Notes: generated by a model from the sequence alone, not told the origin. A DNA stretch of 8,446 nucleotides from an uncultured Clostridia bacterium (GCA_937915565.1 CALDMH010000107.1:1-8446), one strand, 5' to 3'. Positions 1-6,887 are shown, counted from the stretch's first letter. Numbers and translations: made by a program.

Positions 1-171
1 CCTGGTTATAAGACGCGGTAAATACGGTGTATTTCGAGGTTGTTCAAATTATCCTGCCTGCAAGTTCACAAAAAAGGATTAAACAATTAAAGAAAATGCG
101 GAATGATAATAAGCATTGGCAAGCGAATACGAATTTATTTGATTCTGATGGCAAATTTATATCAAGTAAAG

Positions 172-211
172 TAAAACAGTGCGGCGGTCGCGAGTTTGCG
201 ACCGCCGCACT
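172..211 (-). terminator. Rho-independent terminator of the pot operon
   Basis: A perfect inverted repeat, GTGCGGCGGTCGC (179-191) and GCGACCGCCGCAC (198-210), has a 6-nt loop (GAGTTT). An extra A-T pair (178/211) extends the stem to 14 bp. Read on the minus strand, the hairpin is followed by a T-rich stretch (GTTTTACTTTAC), and it lies about 55 nt beyond the potD stop codon. This fits an intrinsic terminator for the leftward transcript. The plus-strand side is also AT-rich (TTTATAATAC), so it may act in both directions on a rightward transcript entering from outside the window. The first 170 bases hold no gene I can support. Confidence 0.85.
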
Positions 212-239
212 TTATAATACTTTATAACACTTTATAATA
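210..239. repeat. Three 10-bp tandem repeats (CTTTATAAYA)
   Basis: CTTTATAATA, CTTTATAACA and CTTTATAATA follow one another without gaps at 210-219, 220-229 and 230-239. They lie between the potD stop codon and the terminator stem, so they would be in the 3' untranslated region of the pot mRNA. Units 1 and 3 are identical and unit 2 differs by one base. The spacing is about one helical turn. No function is evident; replication slippage in AT-rich DNA is the simplest origin. Confidence 0.7.
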
Positions 240-266
240 CACTCAAAAAAAATCTTCAATAAACCG

Positions 267-2030
267 TTAACGAATTCTTTCGCTTTTAATGAGTTTTCCG
301 TAATTCCTCGGCTTGCGCACAAATTTAATTCCGTGCTTTTTAAGTATTGCGTGAATAATATACCATATCAAAGCTAATCCGAGAATTATCGGTACGGCTA
401 TCAAAAATCCCTCCGAAATGTCGCCGACTTTAACGTCGCTCCACATTTCGTTCATTGCCGTAAGTTCCGTGCGCGACAGAGCCGTCATCAACGCGCATCT
501 GTCCACCGTCGATTTTTCGGGATACTGCGTGGTGAGCTGCCTGCCGATATTATCCTGCGAGCTATATACGATTACTCTTCCGTCCTCGGTTTTATATTCG
601 TCCGAAATGTTGCCGAAATAGTAAGAATAATCGATTTCGTAAGTCAATTCGTTTTCCGCGGCTTCGGCGGGGTCTACGGTAAGTTCGTAAGTATCGAGCA
701 TTCTCTCGAACACCTCGTCGCCGGCAATGGGGCTGACGTAACCGATGAAATCCATATTCCAGATTGCGCATTCGGGACGCGAAATATAGTTGACGAAATC
801 CTGCGCAAGCTCCTTATTTGCGCCTTTCGGCATAACCCAAGCGTCGAACCAGATATTGCTGCCCTCTCTCGGAACGGAATAATAAAGTTCCGCACCCTCC
901 TCTTCGTCGGCGGTGTCCAGCGTGAAAGCCGCGTCGCCAGACCAGGCGAAGTTGATTGCGATTTTACCCGCCGCCATATCCTTTTTGCCGCTATCCACCT
1001 CGAATCCGTAAACGTTGTGTTTGAGAAGTTTAAGTTCCTCGCTCACCTTGTCCACGGTGTTCTTTCCGTCGGATTTGAACAAGCCGTTCAAAATCGCCTG
1101 TTTTTCATCGGAAAGCCCGAGTTTTTTAAACTCGTCCGAAAACTTCGTGTTTACGTTGTTGAAAATGCTTATAAGAGCGGATTGATATTCGTCGCCGGTG
1201 AAAGTTCCGTCCTCCCAAAGTTTGCGGAATTTAAACAGTTCGTCGCGATAAACGTAACCCACGGCAAGAGCGTAAGTATCGCGGATACTGTTCTTTATCG
1301 TGCCGAGATTTTTATAGTACGCTATCCAAGGAAGCTCCCAGGTGTTGACTATTCCGTCCAACGCCTCTTCGAGTTCCGCGCCGAATACCGCGAGTTCGCC
1401 GTCTTCGTCTAAAATCGAATTCTTGTCGATTGCCGAGTTGGTTTCAACGAGCTTTTTGGGATTATAAACGAATCCCATCGTTCCCCACATATAGCAAACG
1501 GCGTAATTTGCCCAGCTGAGCTTCTCGCCGCTGACGATATTCTCTTCTTCTTTCGAGTTGAACAGGTTTTTGATGAAATCCGAGGCGTAATCGTTGTAAT
1601 TATCGACGGCGTCGTAAACGACGCTTCCGTTCTCCTCCGTTACGTCGTAAGTTTCGAGCATATCCTCGCGAATCATTCTTTGAATCATATAATCGGAGGG
1701 GCAAACGAGGTCGTAAGCGTAAACGTATTTGCCGTCCGAACCTCTCTTTTTGGTGAGTTGAAGCTCGTTGTACATATTTTCGAGAGTTCCGAAAGTCGAA
1801 TAATTTACCTTAACCTTTTTGCCGTATTTGCCCGACGCCCACTCCTCGAACTTTTCGATTATATCCTCCGTTTCCCATTTCACGTTTTTTTCGGAAATGT
1901 ACTCCTCGGCGTTATACACGTTGAGTTCGAGAACTTCTTCGCTCCCGCAGGAAGCGAGCATCGGTATTGCCGAAAACATAAGAATAACAAGCGAAAGTAA
2001 GGCTATAAGCCGATTAACGCGCGTTTTCAT
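267..2030 (-). CDS. potD: Spermidine/putrescine ABC transporter substrate-binding lipoprotein with C-terminal membrane helix
   Basis: Extracytoplasmic polyamine-binding component of a PotABCD importer. The 587-residue protein starts with a hydrophobic signal ending in a lipobox (L25-A26-S27-C28), so Cys28 should be lipidated. PotD-type blocks follow: LNVYN near 36-40, YDLVCPSDYM near 106-115, YMWGTMGFVYN near 180-190, AWSGDAAF near 362-369 and a W394-F-D396 pair. That pair matches the Trp-x-Asp known to contact polyamine in E. coli PotD. Classical PotD is about 350 residues; this one has an insertion around 260-330 and a tail with a hydrophobic segment (about 541-562) followed by a Lys/Arg-rich end, which predicts a C-terminal transmembrane helix. 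The first ligand tryptophan of E. coli PotD appears to be Ala41 here (YNA rather than YNW), and the acid of the DDxRE region appears to be Ser248. The exact polyamine is therefore uncertain. The ATG has a strong GAGGAGGG site 9 nt upstream (2040-2047). The start overlaps potC by 17 nt. Confidence 0.93.
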   Translation of the reverse strand: MKTRVNRLIALLSLVILMFSAIPMLASCGSEEVLELNVYNAEEYISEKNVKWETEDIIEKFEEWASGKYGKKVKVNYSTFGTLENMYNELQLTKKRGSDGKYVYAYDLVCPSDYMIQRMIREDMLETYDVTEENGSVVYDAVDNYNDYASDFIKNLFNSKEEENIVSGEKLSWANYAVCYMWGTMGFVYNPKKLVETNSAIDKNSILDEDGELAVFGAELEEALDGIVNTWELPWIAYYKNLGTIKNSIRDTYALAVGYVYRDELFKFRKLWEDGTFTGDEYQSALISIFNNVNTKFSDEFKKLGLSDEKQAILNGLFKSDGKNTVDKVSEELKLLKHNVYGFEVDSGKKDMAAGKIAINFAWSGDAAFTLDTADEEEGAELYYSVPREGSNIWFDAWVMPKGANKELAQDFVNYISRPECAIWNMDFIGYVSPIAGDEVFERMLDTYELTVDPAEAAENELTYEIDYSYYFGNISDEYKTEDGRVIVYSSQDNIGRQLTTQYPEKSTVDRCALMTALSRTELTAMNEMWSDVKVGDISEGFLIAVPIILGLALIWYIIHAILKKHGIKFVRKPRNYGKLIKSERIR

Positions 2031-2820
2031 TCTTTTTAGCCCTCCTCGAAGCGGAAACGTTCTGTATAACGAGAACGATTACCATAAGTACGAAAATAAG
2101 TGTGGAAAGCGCACGGAGCGCGGGTACGGACGAGCCTTTTCCGCCTTTTGCGTAAGCGTCGAAAACGTAAGTGGAAATGGTGTCGAACGTCGGCGGACGA
2201 GTGAAGGTGGTGACGATATAATCGTCGAGCGAAAGAGTTATGGCAAGCATAAATCCGCTGAAAATTCCGGGAAGAATTTCGGGAAGAATCACCTTGAACA
2301 ACGCCTTCGTGGGGCTTGCGCCCAAATCGAGCGCGGCTTCGTAAAGATTTCCGTCAAGCTGTTTGAGCTTCGGCAAAACCGAAAGATAAACGAACGGAAA
2401 GCACAAAACTATATGCCCGATAAGAAGCGAAGCGTAGGTTCTGCCGAAAGAGAACATCGTGCAAACGAGCGCGATTGAAACCGCAGTGACTATTTCCGCG
2501 TTTATAACGGGAATTTGCGTGAGCGCATTGAGCGCGCCTTTAACCCTGCGGCCGGAATAAAACGTGCCGATTGCGCCTACCGTTCCCAGAACCGTGGAAC
2601 AAACGGACGCAAGAAGTGCCAAAACCACGGTGTTTAACACGGTTTGCATTATGGACTTATCCGAAAAAAGCTGTTCGTAAAGCCCGAAACCCCAGTTCTT
2701 CGACCATATTCCTATCGAATCCGAAAGGTTGAAAGAATAAATCGTGAGCAAAATAATCGGCGCGTAGATAAACGCGAGCGCGAGGGCGATATACGTTACT
2801 TTTATAATCTTTTTTACCAT
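2014..2820 (-). CDS. potC: Spermidine/putrescine ABC transporter permease PotC
   Basis: Inner-membrane permease of the polyamine importer, pairing with PotB to form the channel that PotA drives. The 268-residue protein has several long hydrophobic segments (for example about 9-30, 61-85, 105-123, 131-149 and 241-258), consistent with the six-helix MetI-like fold. It carries the EAA coupling loop (EAALDLGA, residues 161-168, then a downstream LP), which contacts the ATPase. Length is normal for PotC. The ATG overlaps the last 7 nt of potB. It is preceded by a GAGGAGG site (2827-2833) at 6-nt spacing, which also encodes the Gly-rich end of PotB, so translation is probably coupled. Its own 3' end overlaps the potD start by 17 nt. 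Identity is clear from sequence and position; the exact substrate is not. Confidence 0.95.
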   Translation of the reverse strand: MVKKIIKVTYIALALAFIYAPIILLTIYSFNLSDSIGIWSKNWGFGLYEQLFSDKSIMQTVLNTVVLALLASVCSTVLGTVGAIGTFYSGRRVKGALNALTQIPVINAEIVTAVSIALVCTMFSFGRTYASLLIGHIVLCFPFVYLSVLPKLKQLDGNLYEAALDLGASPTKALFKVILPEILPGIFSGFMLAITLSLDDYIVTTFTRPPTFDTISTYVFDAYAKGGKGSSVPALRALSTLIFVLMVIVLVIQNVSASRRAKKNENAR

Positions 2821-3653
2821 AATCCGCCTCCTCTCGTGTTGACTTCCTCGTCCGAAAACTTACGGGTGATGAACATAGTGATAAATATAAGCACGAGCAA
2901 TATCATAGCTATCGCCGAGCCGGCGTGCCAATCGAACATAGTTGAAAACTGGTCCTCGATGAGCTTTCCTATGATGGTTACGTTGCCGTTTCCGAGCGTG
3001 TCGGACACGACGTAGCTCGTGGTTGTGGGAAGAAGCACCATCGTTATCGCGGAAACGATTCCCGGAGCGGAAAGCGGCACTATTACTTTGAAAAACGTCT
3101 GGAAGCCGGTTGCGCCGAGGTCGGCGGAAGCTTCGAGCATATTTTTATCGAGTTTTATAAGCACCGTGTAAAGCGGAAGAATGGTGAACGGAAGATAATC
3201 GTAAACCATACCGATAACGGTGTTTACCATACTTAATTTATTGCTGCTGTACATTCCGATTTTGAAAAGCAATTCCTTCATTGCCGCCGTTCTTAAAACG
3301 AAGTTTATCCACATAGGAAGAATGAACAGCATCAGAATGACGTTTTTGAATTTGAGGCGCGAACGAGCGAGAATATACGCAATCGGGTAAGCGACGACGA
3401 GGCATATAACCGTCGTTATGATTGCCAAACCGAAGCTTATGTAAATCGCCCTTATATTTGCGGAACTGCCGAAAAACGCCGTGAAATTATCGAAAGAAAA
3501 CACGAATTCCGAAACGTCGTTGGTCACAAGCTCCCGAGGTTCTACGGTGAAAGCGTACAACACGATAAGAAGCAACGGCAAAACGACGAACATCGCGATA
3601 AACGCCGCGTATGGAATTCCGAGATTCTTTCTCGAAAATTTAAGAGCTTTCAT
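2814..3653 (-). CDS. potB: Spermidine/putrescine ABC transporter permease PotB
   Basis: Inner-membrane permease, partner of PotC. The 279-residue protein opens with a short basic stretch and a first membrane helix (about 13-35). It then has the usual periplasmic loop and further helices (about 69-96, 104-120, 143-166, 193-213 and 246-263), matching a six-helix MetI-type permease. The EAA loop reads EASADLGA at 174-181, with Ser replacing the central Ala, followed by the conserved KVIVPLSAPGI segment. The start follows the potA stop by a single base. It is served by AAAGGCGGTGA (3663-3673), one mismatch from the ideal anti-16S complement, at 9-nt spacing. Length and motifs are normal for the family. 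Confidence 0.95.
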   Translation of the reverse strand: MKALKFSRKNLGIPYAAFIAMFVVLPLLLIVLYAFTVEPRELVTNDVSEFVFSFDNFTAFFGSSANIRAIYISFGLAIITTVICLVVAYPIAYILARSRLKFKNVILMLFILPMWINFVLRTAAMKELLFKIGMYSSNKLSMVNTVIGMVYDYLPFTILPLYTVLIKLDKNMLEASADLGATGFQTFFKVIVPLSAPGIVSAITMVLLPTTTSYVVSDTLGNGNVTIIGKLIEDQFSTMFDWHAGSAIAMILLVLIFITMFITRKFSDEEVNTRGGGLW

Positions 3654-3654
3654 C

Positions 3655-5157
3655 TTATTTGCTCACCGCCTTTAATTTGAGTTTTATCTTATCCGCAGGA
3701 ATTTTAACCGAAACTCTGTCGTTTTCGTTCCAAGTGTATTCCGTATCGACTACGAAATCCTCTTCTTCGTCGTCCGTTCTTATTATTACCTGATAGTGGT
3801 CGCCCTTATAAACTATCTGAATAATCGTTCCGCAAGCGTCGCCGTCGACGTCGTTATCGATAATATCGATGTCTTTAAGCCCCACTTCAACCGAAACGTC
3901 CGTATCGGTGAGGTCGATTTTTTCGCCGTCGGCGGTGATAAGGTAACCCTCTTCGTCGAGATGCGAACCCTCGTAAAGCCGGGTTACGTCGCACTCGAAT
4001 TCGCCGTCCGCAAAGCAAACGGTATTCTTCTTGGTGATATATCCGTCGTAACGGTTGCAATCGAATTCCTTTGCCATTATGTGAATGTCGTCCGGCTTCA
4101 CGATAACCGAGCATCTTTCGCCCGTTTTTCTTTCCATCGTGTCCTGAATTACTATCTCCGTCTTTCCGACGACGAAAGTCATTTCGTAATGCACGCCCTT
4201 GAAAATGGAAGAAGTGATAACGCCGTCCACCTGACCTTTACCCTCGTCTACGAGGAAAACGTCCTCGGGGCGAACGACCACGTCCACCTTTTCGTTCAAC
4301 GGGAAATCGTCCACGCAATCGAACACCTTATTGATGAAGCGAACTTTTTTGTTGCCGACCATCGTTCCGGAGAAAATATTGCTCTCGCCGATAAAGTCCG
4401 CAACGAACGCGTTTTTCGGCTCGTTGTAAATATCCTTCGGCGTTCCTATCTGCTGGATAGTTCCGTCCTTCATTACGACTATCGTGTCGCTCATCGTCAA
4501 AGCTTCTTCCTGGTCGTGCGTGACGTAAATGAAGGTTATGCCGAGTTTTTGGTGCATCTCTTTAAGTTCGAGCTGCATATCCTTTCTCATTTTGAGGTCG
4601 AGCGCGCCGAGAGGTTCGTCCAGAAGCAAAATTTCGGGCTCGTTTACGATTGCTCTCGCAATGGCTATTCTTTGTTGCTGCCCGCCCGAAAGCGTGGTTA
4701 CGTCCCTCTTCTCGAACTCTTCGAGGTCAACGAGCTTTAAAACTCTCGAAACTTTTGCGTCGATTTCTTCCTTGCTCATTTTTTCGATTTTCGTAACCGT
4801 TTTGCCGTTGGCCGTTTTATAAGTGTTTTTAAACTTTTTGAGCTTTAAGCCGAACGCGATGTTATCGTAAACGTTGAGATGCGGAAAAAGCGCGTAACGC
4901 TGGAAAACGGTGTTTATCGGCCTTTCGTAAGGCGGAACGTTCGTTATATCCTTTCCGTTCAACAAAATCTGCCCTTTCGTGGGCATTTCAAAGCCGGCTA
5001 TCATACGAAGCGTGGTGGATTTTCCGCAGCCCGAAGGGCCGAGAATCGTTATGAATTCGCCTTTCCTGACGTAGAGATTCATATTCTCTACCGCCTGTTC
5101 GCCGTCGAAAATTTTCTCAACGCCGATGAGTTCGATGATTTTTTCTTCTTTTTCCAT
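3655..5157 (-). CDS. potA: Spermidine/putrescine ABC transporter ATP-binding protein with extended C-terminal TOBE region
   Basis: Cytoplasmic ATPase that powers polyamine import through PotB and PotC. The 500-residue protein has a complete nucleotide-binding domain: Walker A GPSGCGKST (40-48), Q-loop Gln86, signature LSGGQ (156-160), Walker B ILLLDEP (176-182), D-loop LGALD (183-187) and switch His214. An insertion of about 20 residues (roughly 108-127, Lys/Thr/Asn-rich) lies between the helical region and the signature. The first TOBE-like region covers about 290-363 (RPEDV, FKGVHYEM, VKPDDIHI). Typical PotA ends near this point. Here about 137 more residues follow, very acidic in part, and they contain a second similar block (YKGDHYQV near 450, then VKIPADKIKLK). 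I infer TOBE duplication with an acidic linker. The ATG has a GGAG site (5165-5168). The gene starts 22 nt after the regulator and ends 1 nt before potB. Confidence 0.95.
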   Translation of the reverse strand: MEKEEKIIELIGVEKIFDGEQAVENMNLYVRKGEFITILGPSGCGKSTTLRMIAGFEMPTKGQILLNGKDITNVPPYERPINTVFQRYALFPHLNVYDNIAFGLKLKKFKNTYKTANGKTVTKIEKMSKEEIDAKVSRVLKLVDLEEFEKRDVTTLSGGQQQRIAIARAIVNEPEILLLDEPLGALDLKMRKDMQLELKEMHQKLGITFIYVTHDQEEALTMSDTIVVMKDGTIQQIGTPKDIYNEPKNAFVADFIGESNIFSGTMVGNKKVRFINKVFDCVDDFPLNEKVDVVVRPEDVFLVDEGKGQVDGVITSSIFKGVHYEMTFVVGKTEIVIQDTMERKTGERCSVIVKPDDIHIMAKEFDCNRYDGYITKKNTVCFADGEFECDVTRLYEGSHLDEEGYLITADGEKIDLTDTDVSVEVGLKDIDIIDNDVDGDACGTIIQIVYKGDHYQVIIRTDDEEEDFVVDTEYTWNENDRVSVKIPADKIKLKLKAVSK

Positions 5158-5179
5158 AAGCTTTCTCCGATTTATGCTT

Positions 5180-5713
5180 TTAAAAAGTCGGCGGAGTGGC
5201 CACCCAGATAAATTTAGCCACTCTATCCGTGTTGTTTTCTATATAATGCTCTTTTGAGGCCGAATAATAAAAACTTTCGCCTTTATTCGCTTTATACTTC
5301 TTGTTGCCTAAATGAATTACAACGCTCCCCGCGAGAACGTAACCGAATTCTTCGCCCTCGTGCGGAACGTCGGGTTCGGTACTTTTCTTGGGCATCAACT
5401 CCACCATCACCGGCTCCATTTCGTTTTTTTGCGAGTTCGGCACGAGCCAGTTGAGCGTGTATTGCGCCGTTTCCTTCTCGATAAACTCCTGCTCCTTGAA
5501 AACGATTTTCTCCTCCGGCTCTTCGCTGAAAAAATCTTTGAGATTAGTCCCGAGCGCAGATAAAATGTCCATAAGCGTGGCAATCGACGGGCTCGTAAGC
5601 TCGTTTTCAAGCTGACTTATATAACCTTTCGTAAGCTCGCATCTGTTTGCAAGCTCTTCCTGCGTTAAATCGCATTGCAATCGAAGTTGTTTTATTTTGT
5701 TTCCTATTTCCAT
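5180..5713 (-). CDS. XRE-family transcriptional regulator with C-terminal cupin domain
   Basis: Probable DNA-binding regulator of the pot operon. With the chosen start the protein has 177 residues: an XRE helix-turn-helix (about 6-62, with LTQEELANRC and KGYISQLENELTSPSI) joined to a small cupin (about 103-174, with PHEGEEFGYVLAGSV and the KGESFYYSA strand). This layout is shared with PuuR and related regulators in which the cupin senses a small ligand; a polyamine ligand is inferred from context. The frame stays open upstream to an ATG at 5776, but that would put the N-terminus inside the operator repeats. The ATG at 5713 gives the standard family start (MEIGNKIK) and has an AGGAAG site at a proper distance. 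The gene is first in the operon, directly behind the repeat array, which suggests autoregulation. Confidence 0.92.
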   Translation of the reverse strand: MEIGNKIKQLRLQCDLTQEELANRCELTKGYISQLENELTSPSIATLMDILSALGTNLKDFFSEEPEEKIVFKEQEFIEKETAQYTLNWLVPNSQKNEMEPVMVELMPKKSTEPDVPHEGEEFGYVLAGSVVIHLGNKKYKANKGESFYYSASKEHYIENNTDRVAKFIWVATPPTF

Positions 5714-5719
5714 CTTCCA

Positions 5720-5725
5720 CTTCCT
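5720..5725 (-). promoter_or_regulatory. Ribosome binding site fixing the regulator start
   Basis: AGGAAG on the minus strand; its AGGA lies 8 nt before the ATG at 5713. It favours that start over in-frame ATGs at 5734 and 5776, which have no comparable site. Confidence 0.7.
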
Positions 5726-5735
5726 ACGGCGCATA

Positions 5736-5828
5736 CTAAACAAAAAGTTTAAAGAAGTTAGCATTTCTAAACGCAAAGTTTAAAAGAGTTAGCAAATTTA
5801 AACATAAAGTTTAGTAAAAGTAAACGCA
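5736..5828. promoter_or_regulatory. Operator array: three 31-bp repeats, each with TAAAC-N5-GTTTA
   Basis: The inverted repeat TAAAC-N5-GTTTA occurs at 5737-5751, 5768-5782 and 5799-5813, spaced exactly 31 bp, close to three helical turns. The sites sit inside tandem 31-bp units (5736-5766, 5767-5797, 5798-5828). Units 1 and 2 match at 25 of 31 positions and share GTTAGCA in the spacer; unit 3 keeps only the core. A further half site TAAAC is at 5821-5825. The array starts about 3 nt downstream of the predicted transcription start and runs through the leader of the regulator mRNA. I infer that it is the binding site for the XRE-cupin regulator, with dimers lying on one face of the DNA to block initiation or early elongation. 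Confidence 0.8.
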
Positions 5829-5837
5829 ACGAAAGCC

Positions 5838-5866
5838 ATTATATACGGATTGTCCCTCCTTGTCAA
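5838..5866 (-). promoter_or_regulatory. Consensus promoter of the regulator-potABCD operon
   Basis: On the minus strand, TTGACA (5861-5866) and TATAAT (5838-5843) are separated by exactly 17 bp, a perfect match to the primary sigma factor consensus. The expected start is near 5831, giving a leader of about 118 nt before the regulator ATG that contains the whole operator array. No other convincing promoter lies between the operon genes. Confidence 0.9.
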
Positions 5867-6125
5867 CTGTTTTACAGGCGTTTTTTCGATTTTTTTCGCA
5901 CAAGTTTCAAAACTCCGTCACACGGGTTTTAAAACGCCGAAGCGCTTCATATTATATAATATCTTTTAAAACACCGTCGGCGAAGAAGTTTTTGGCGAAC
6001 TTCGCTTCGGGCGCATTTTTGCAAAAGTGCGGCTATACGTCGAAAAAGTCGATAAAATAATCCGTAATTCGACAATATATACCGAATTTTCCGCCCGACG
6101 GAATGTTATAATCTGGGAGCGTTGA
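5867..6125. other. Divergent intergenic region rich in palindromes and hairpins
   Basis: No gene is supported here. Clustered perfect palindromes occur: GTTTTAAAAC (5926-5935), GAAGCGCTTC (5939-5948), ATATTATATAATAT (5949-5962) and TTTTAAAA (5964-5971). TTTTAAAAC followed by RCCG appears twice, 37 nt apart. An imperfect 13-bp hairpin spans 5904-5935. Further hairpins are GAAGTT/AACTTC (5985-6003) and CGCATTTT/AAAGTGCG (6012-6031, one G-T pair). None is followed by a T-run like that of a terminator. A promoter for the downstream deacetylase should lie here, but I cannot place one with confidence. Confidence 0.5.
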
Positions 6126-6884
6126 ATGAAAAGAGAGAAAAAATACTTCGTATCGGTTATTTCGGGAGTTATGGCGATTATCCTGTCGTCGATATGTCTG
6201 TTTTGCAGCGGAAGTTACGCCGTTTACACGGCTAACACGAAAAAGAAAAAGCTGCCCGTTTACGGAGTTAAACGCGACGATAACGCGATTTCAATCTCTT
6301 TCGATTGCGCCTGGGGAACGGATTACACCGATAAAATCCTCGACGCACTTGATTTTTATAACGTGAAATGCACTTTTTTCGTAGTGCAATTCTGGGCGGA
6401 AAAATATCCCGATTATCTCAAAAAGATTGCGGAGCGCGGACACGAAATAGGCACGCACTCCAAAACACATCCGAAGATGTCGCTTTTAACGGCTTCGCAA
6501 ATCGAGGAAGAACTTAAAAGTTCGGTTGCGGCAATCGAAAGCGTAACGGGGCAAAAGGTCAGGCTTTTTCGTCCGCCTTTCGGGGATTATGACGACGAAG
6601 TTATTTCAACGGCGGAAAAATTAGGGCTTTATACGATTCAGTGGAACGTCGACTCGCTGGATTGGAAAAACCTTTCCGCAGAACAAATCGCCCAAAGAGT
6701 TATAAAAAAAGCGAGTTCCGGTTCGATAATTCTGATGCACAACAACGGGCTTCACACTCTCGAATCGCTCCCGCTTATTTTCACCGCAACGCAACAAAAA
6801 GGGCTCGTTTATCGACCTATAAGCGAGCTTATTTACACCGATGATTTTAGAATTACTCCCGATGGAACACAAATTAAAAACTGA
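6126..6884 (+). CDS. Membrane-anchored polysaccharide deacetylase (NodB homology domain, PdaB-like)
   Basis: Probable carbohydrate esterase family 4 protein acting outside the membrane, most likely on peptidoglycan or spore cortex glycan. The 252-residue protein has a basic start and one hydrophobic segment (about 8-30) that acts as anchor or signal. The NodB domain follows (about 52-235). Motif 1 is SFDCAWG (58-64) rather than TFDDG, so the catalytic Asp60 is kept but the second, metal-binding Asp is Cys61. Motif 2 is H111-SKT-H115, motif 3 RPPFGDYD (149-156), motif 4 DSLDW (176-180) and motif 5 ILMHN (202-206). The FDxxWG form and overall length resemble PdaB-type sporulation deacetylases, whose activity is less certain than that of classical enzymes. 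The ATG has GGGAG (6115-6119) 6 nt upstream. An SSB-type gene follows after 11 nt and is probably co-transcribed. Confidence 0.9.
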   Translation: MKREKKYFVSVISGVMAIILSSICLFCSGSYAVYTANTKKKKLPVYGVKRDDNAISISFDCAWGTDYTDKILDALDFYNVKCTFFVVQFWAEKYPDYLKKIAERGHEIGTHSKTHPKMSLLTASQIEEELKSSVAAIESVTGQKVRLFRPPFGDYDDEVISTAEKLGLYTIQWNVDSLDWKNLSAEQIAQRVIKKASSGSIILMHNNGLHTLESLPLIFTATQQKGLVYRPISELIYTDDFRITPDGTQIKN

Positions 6885-6887
6885 TTC

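Noticed and set aside
30..64. tRNA 3'-half-like stretch (GGTTGTTCAAAT ... CCTGCCTGCA)
   Set aside because: The T-stem is mispaired, no matching anticodon arm is visible, and the 5' half would fall outside the window.
27..227. Open frame of 66 codons on the plus strand beginning with GTG
   Set aside because: It has no ribosome site, it runs through the terminator hairpin and into the 10-bp repeats, and the product resembles nothing I recognise.
3796..4740. Long plus-strand open frame opposite potA
   Set aside because: It lies entirely antisense to a clear ABC ATPase, has no family motifs, and is explained by the codon bias of potA.
5860..6060. Open frame of 66 codons in the divergent intergenic region
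   Set aside because: It starts inside the operon promoter, spans palindromes and hairpins, and has no good ribosome site.
6104..6112. Extended -10 element (TGTTATAAT) before the deacetylase gene
   Set aside because: A start about 7 nt further would fall at 6118-6120 and remove the GGGAG ribosome site, and no -35 match lies at a suitable distance. It is probably not the main promoter.
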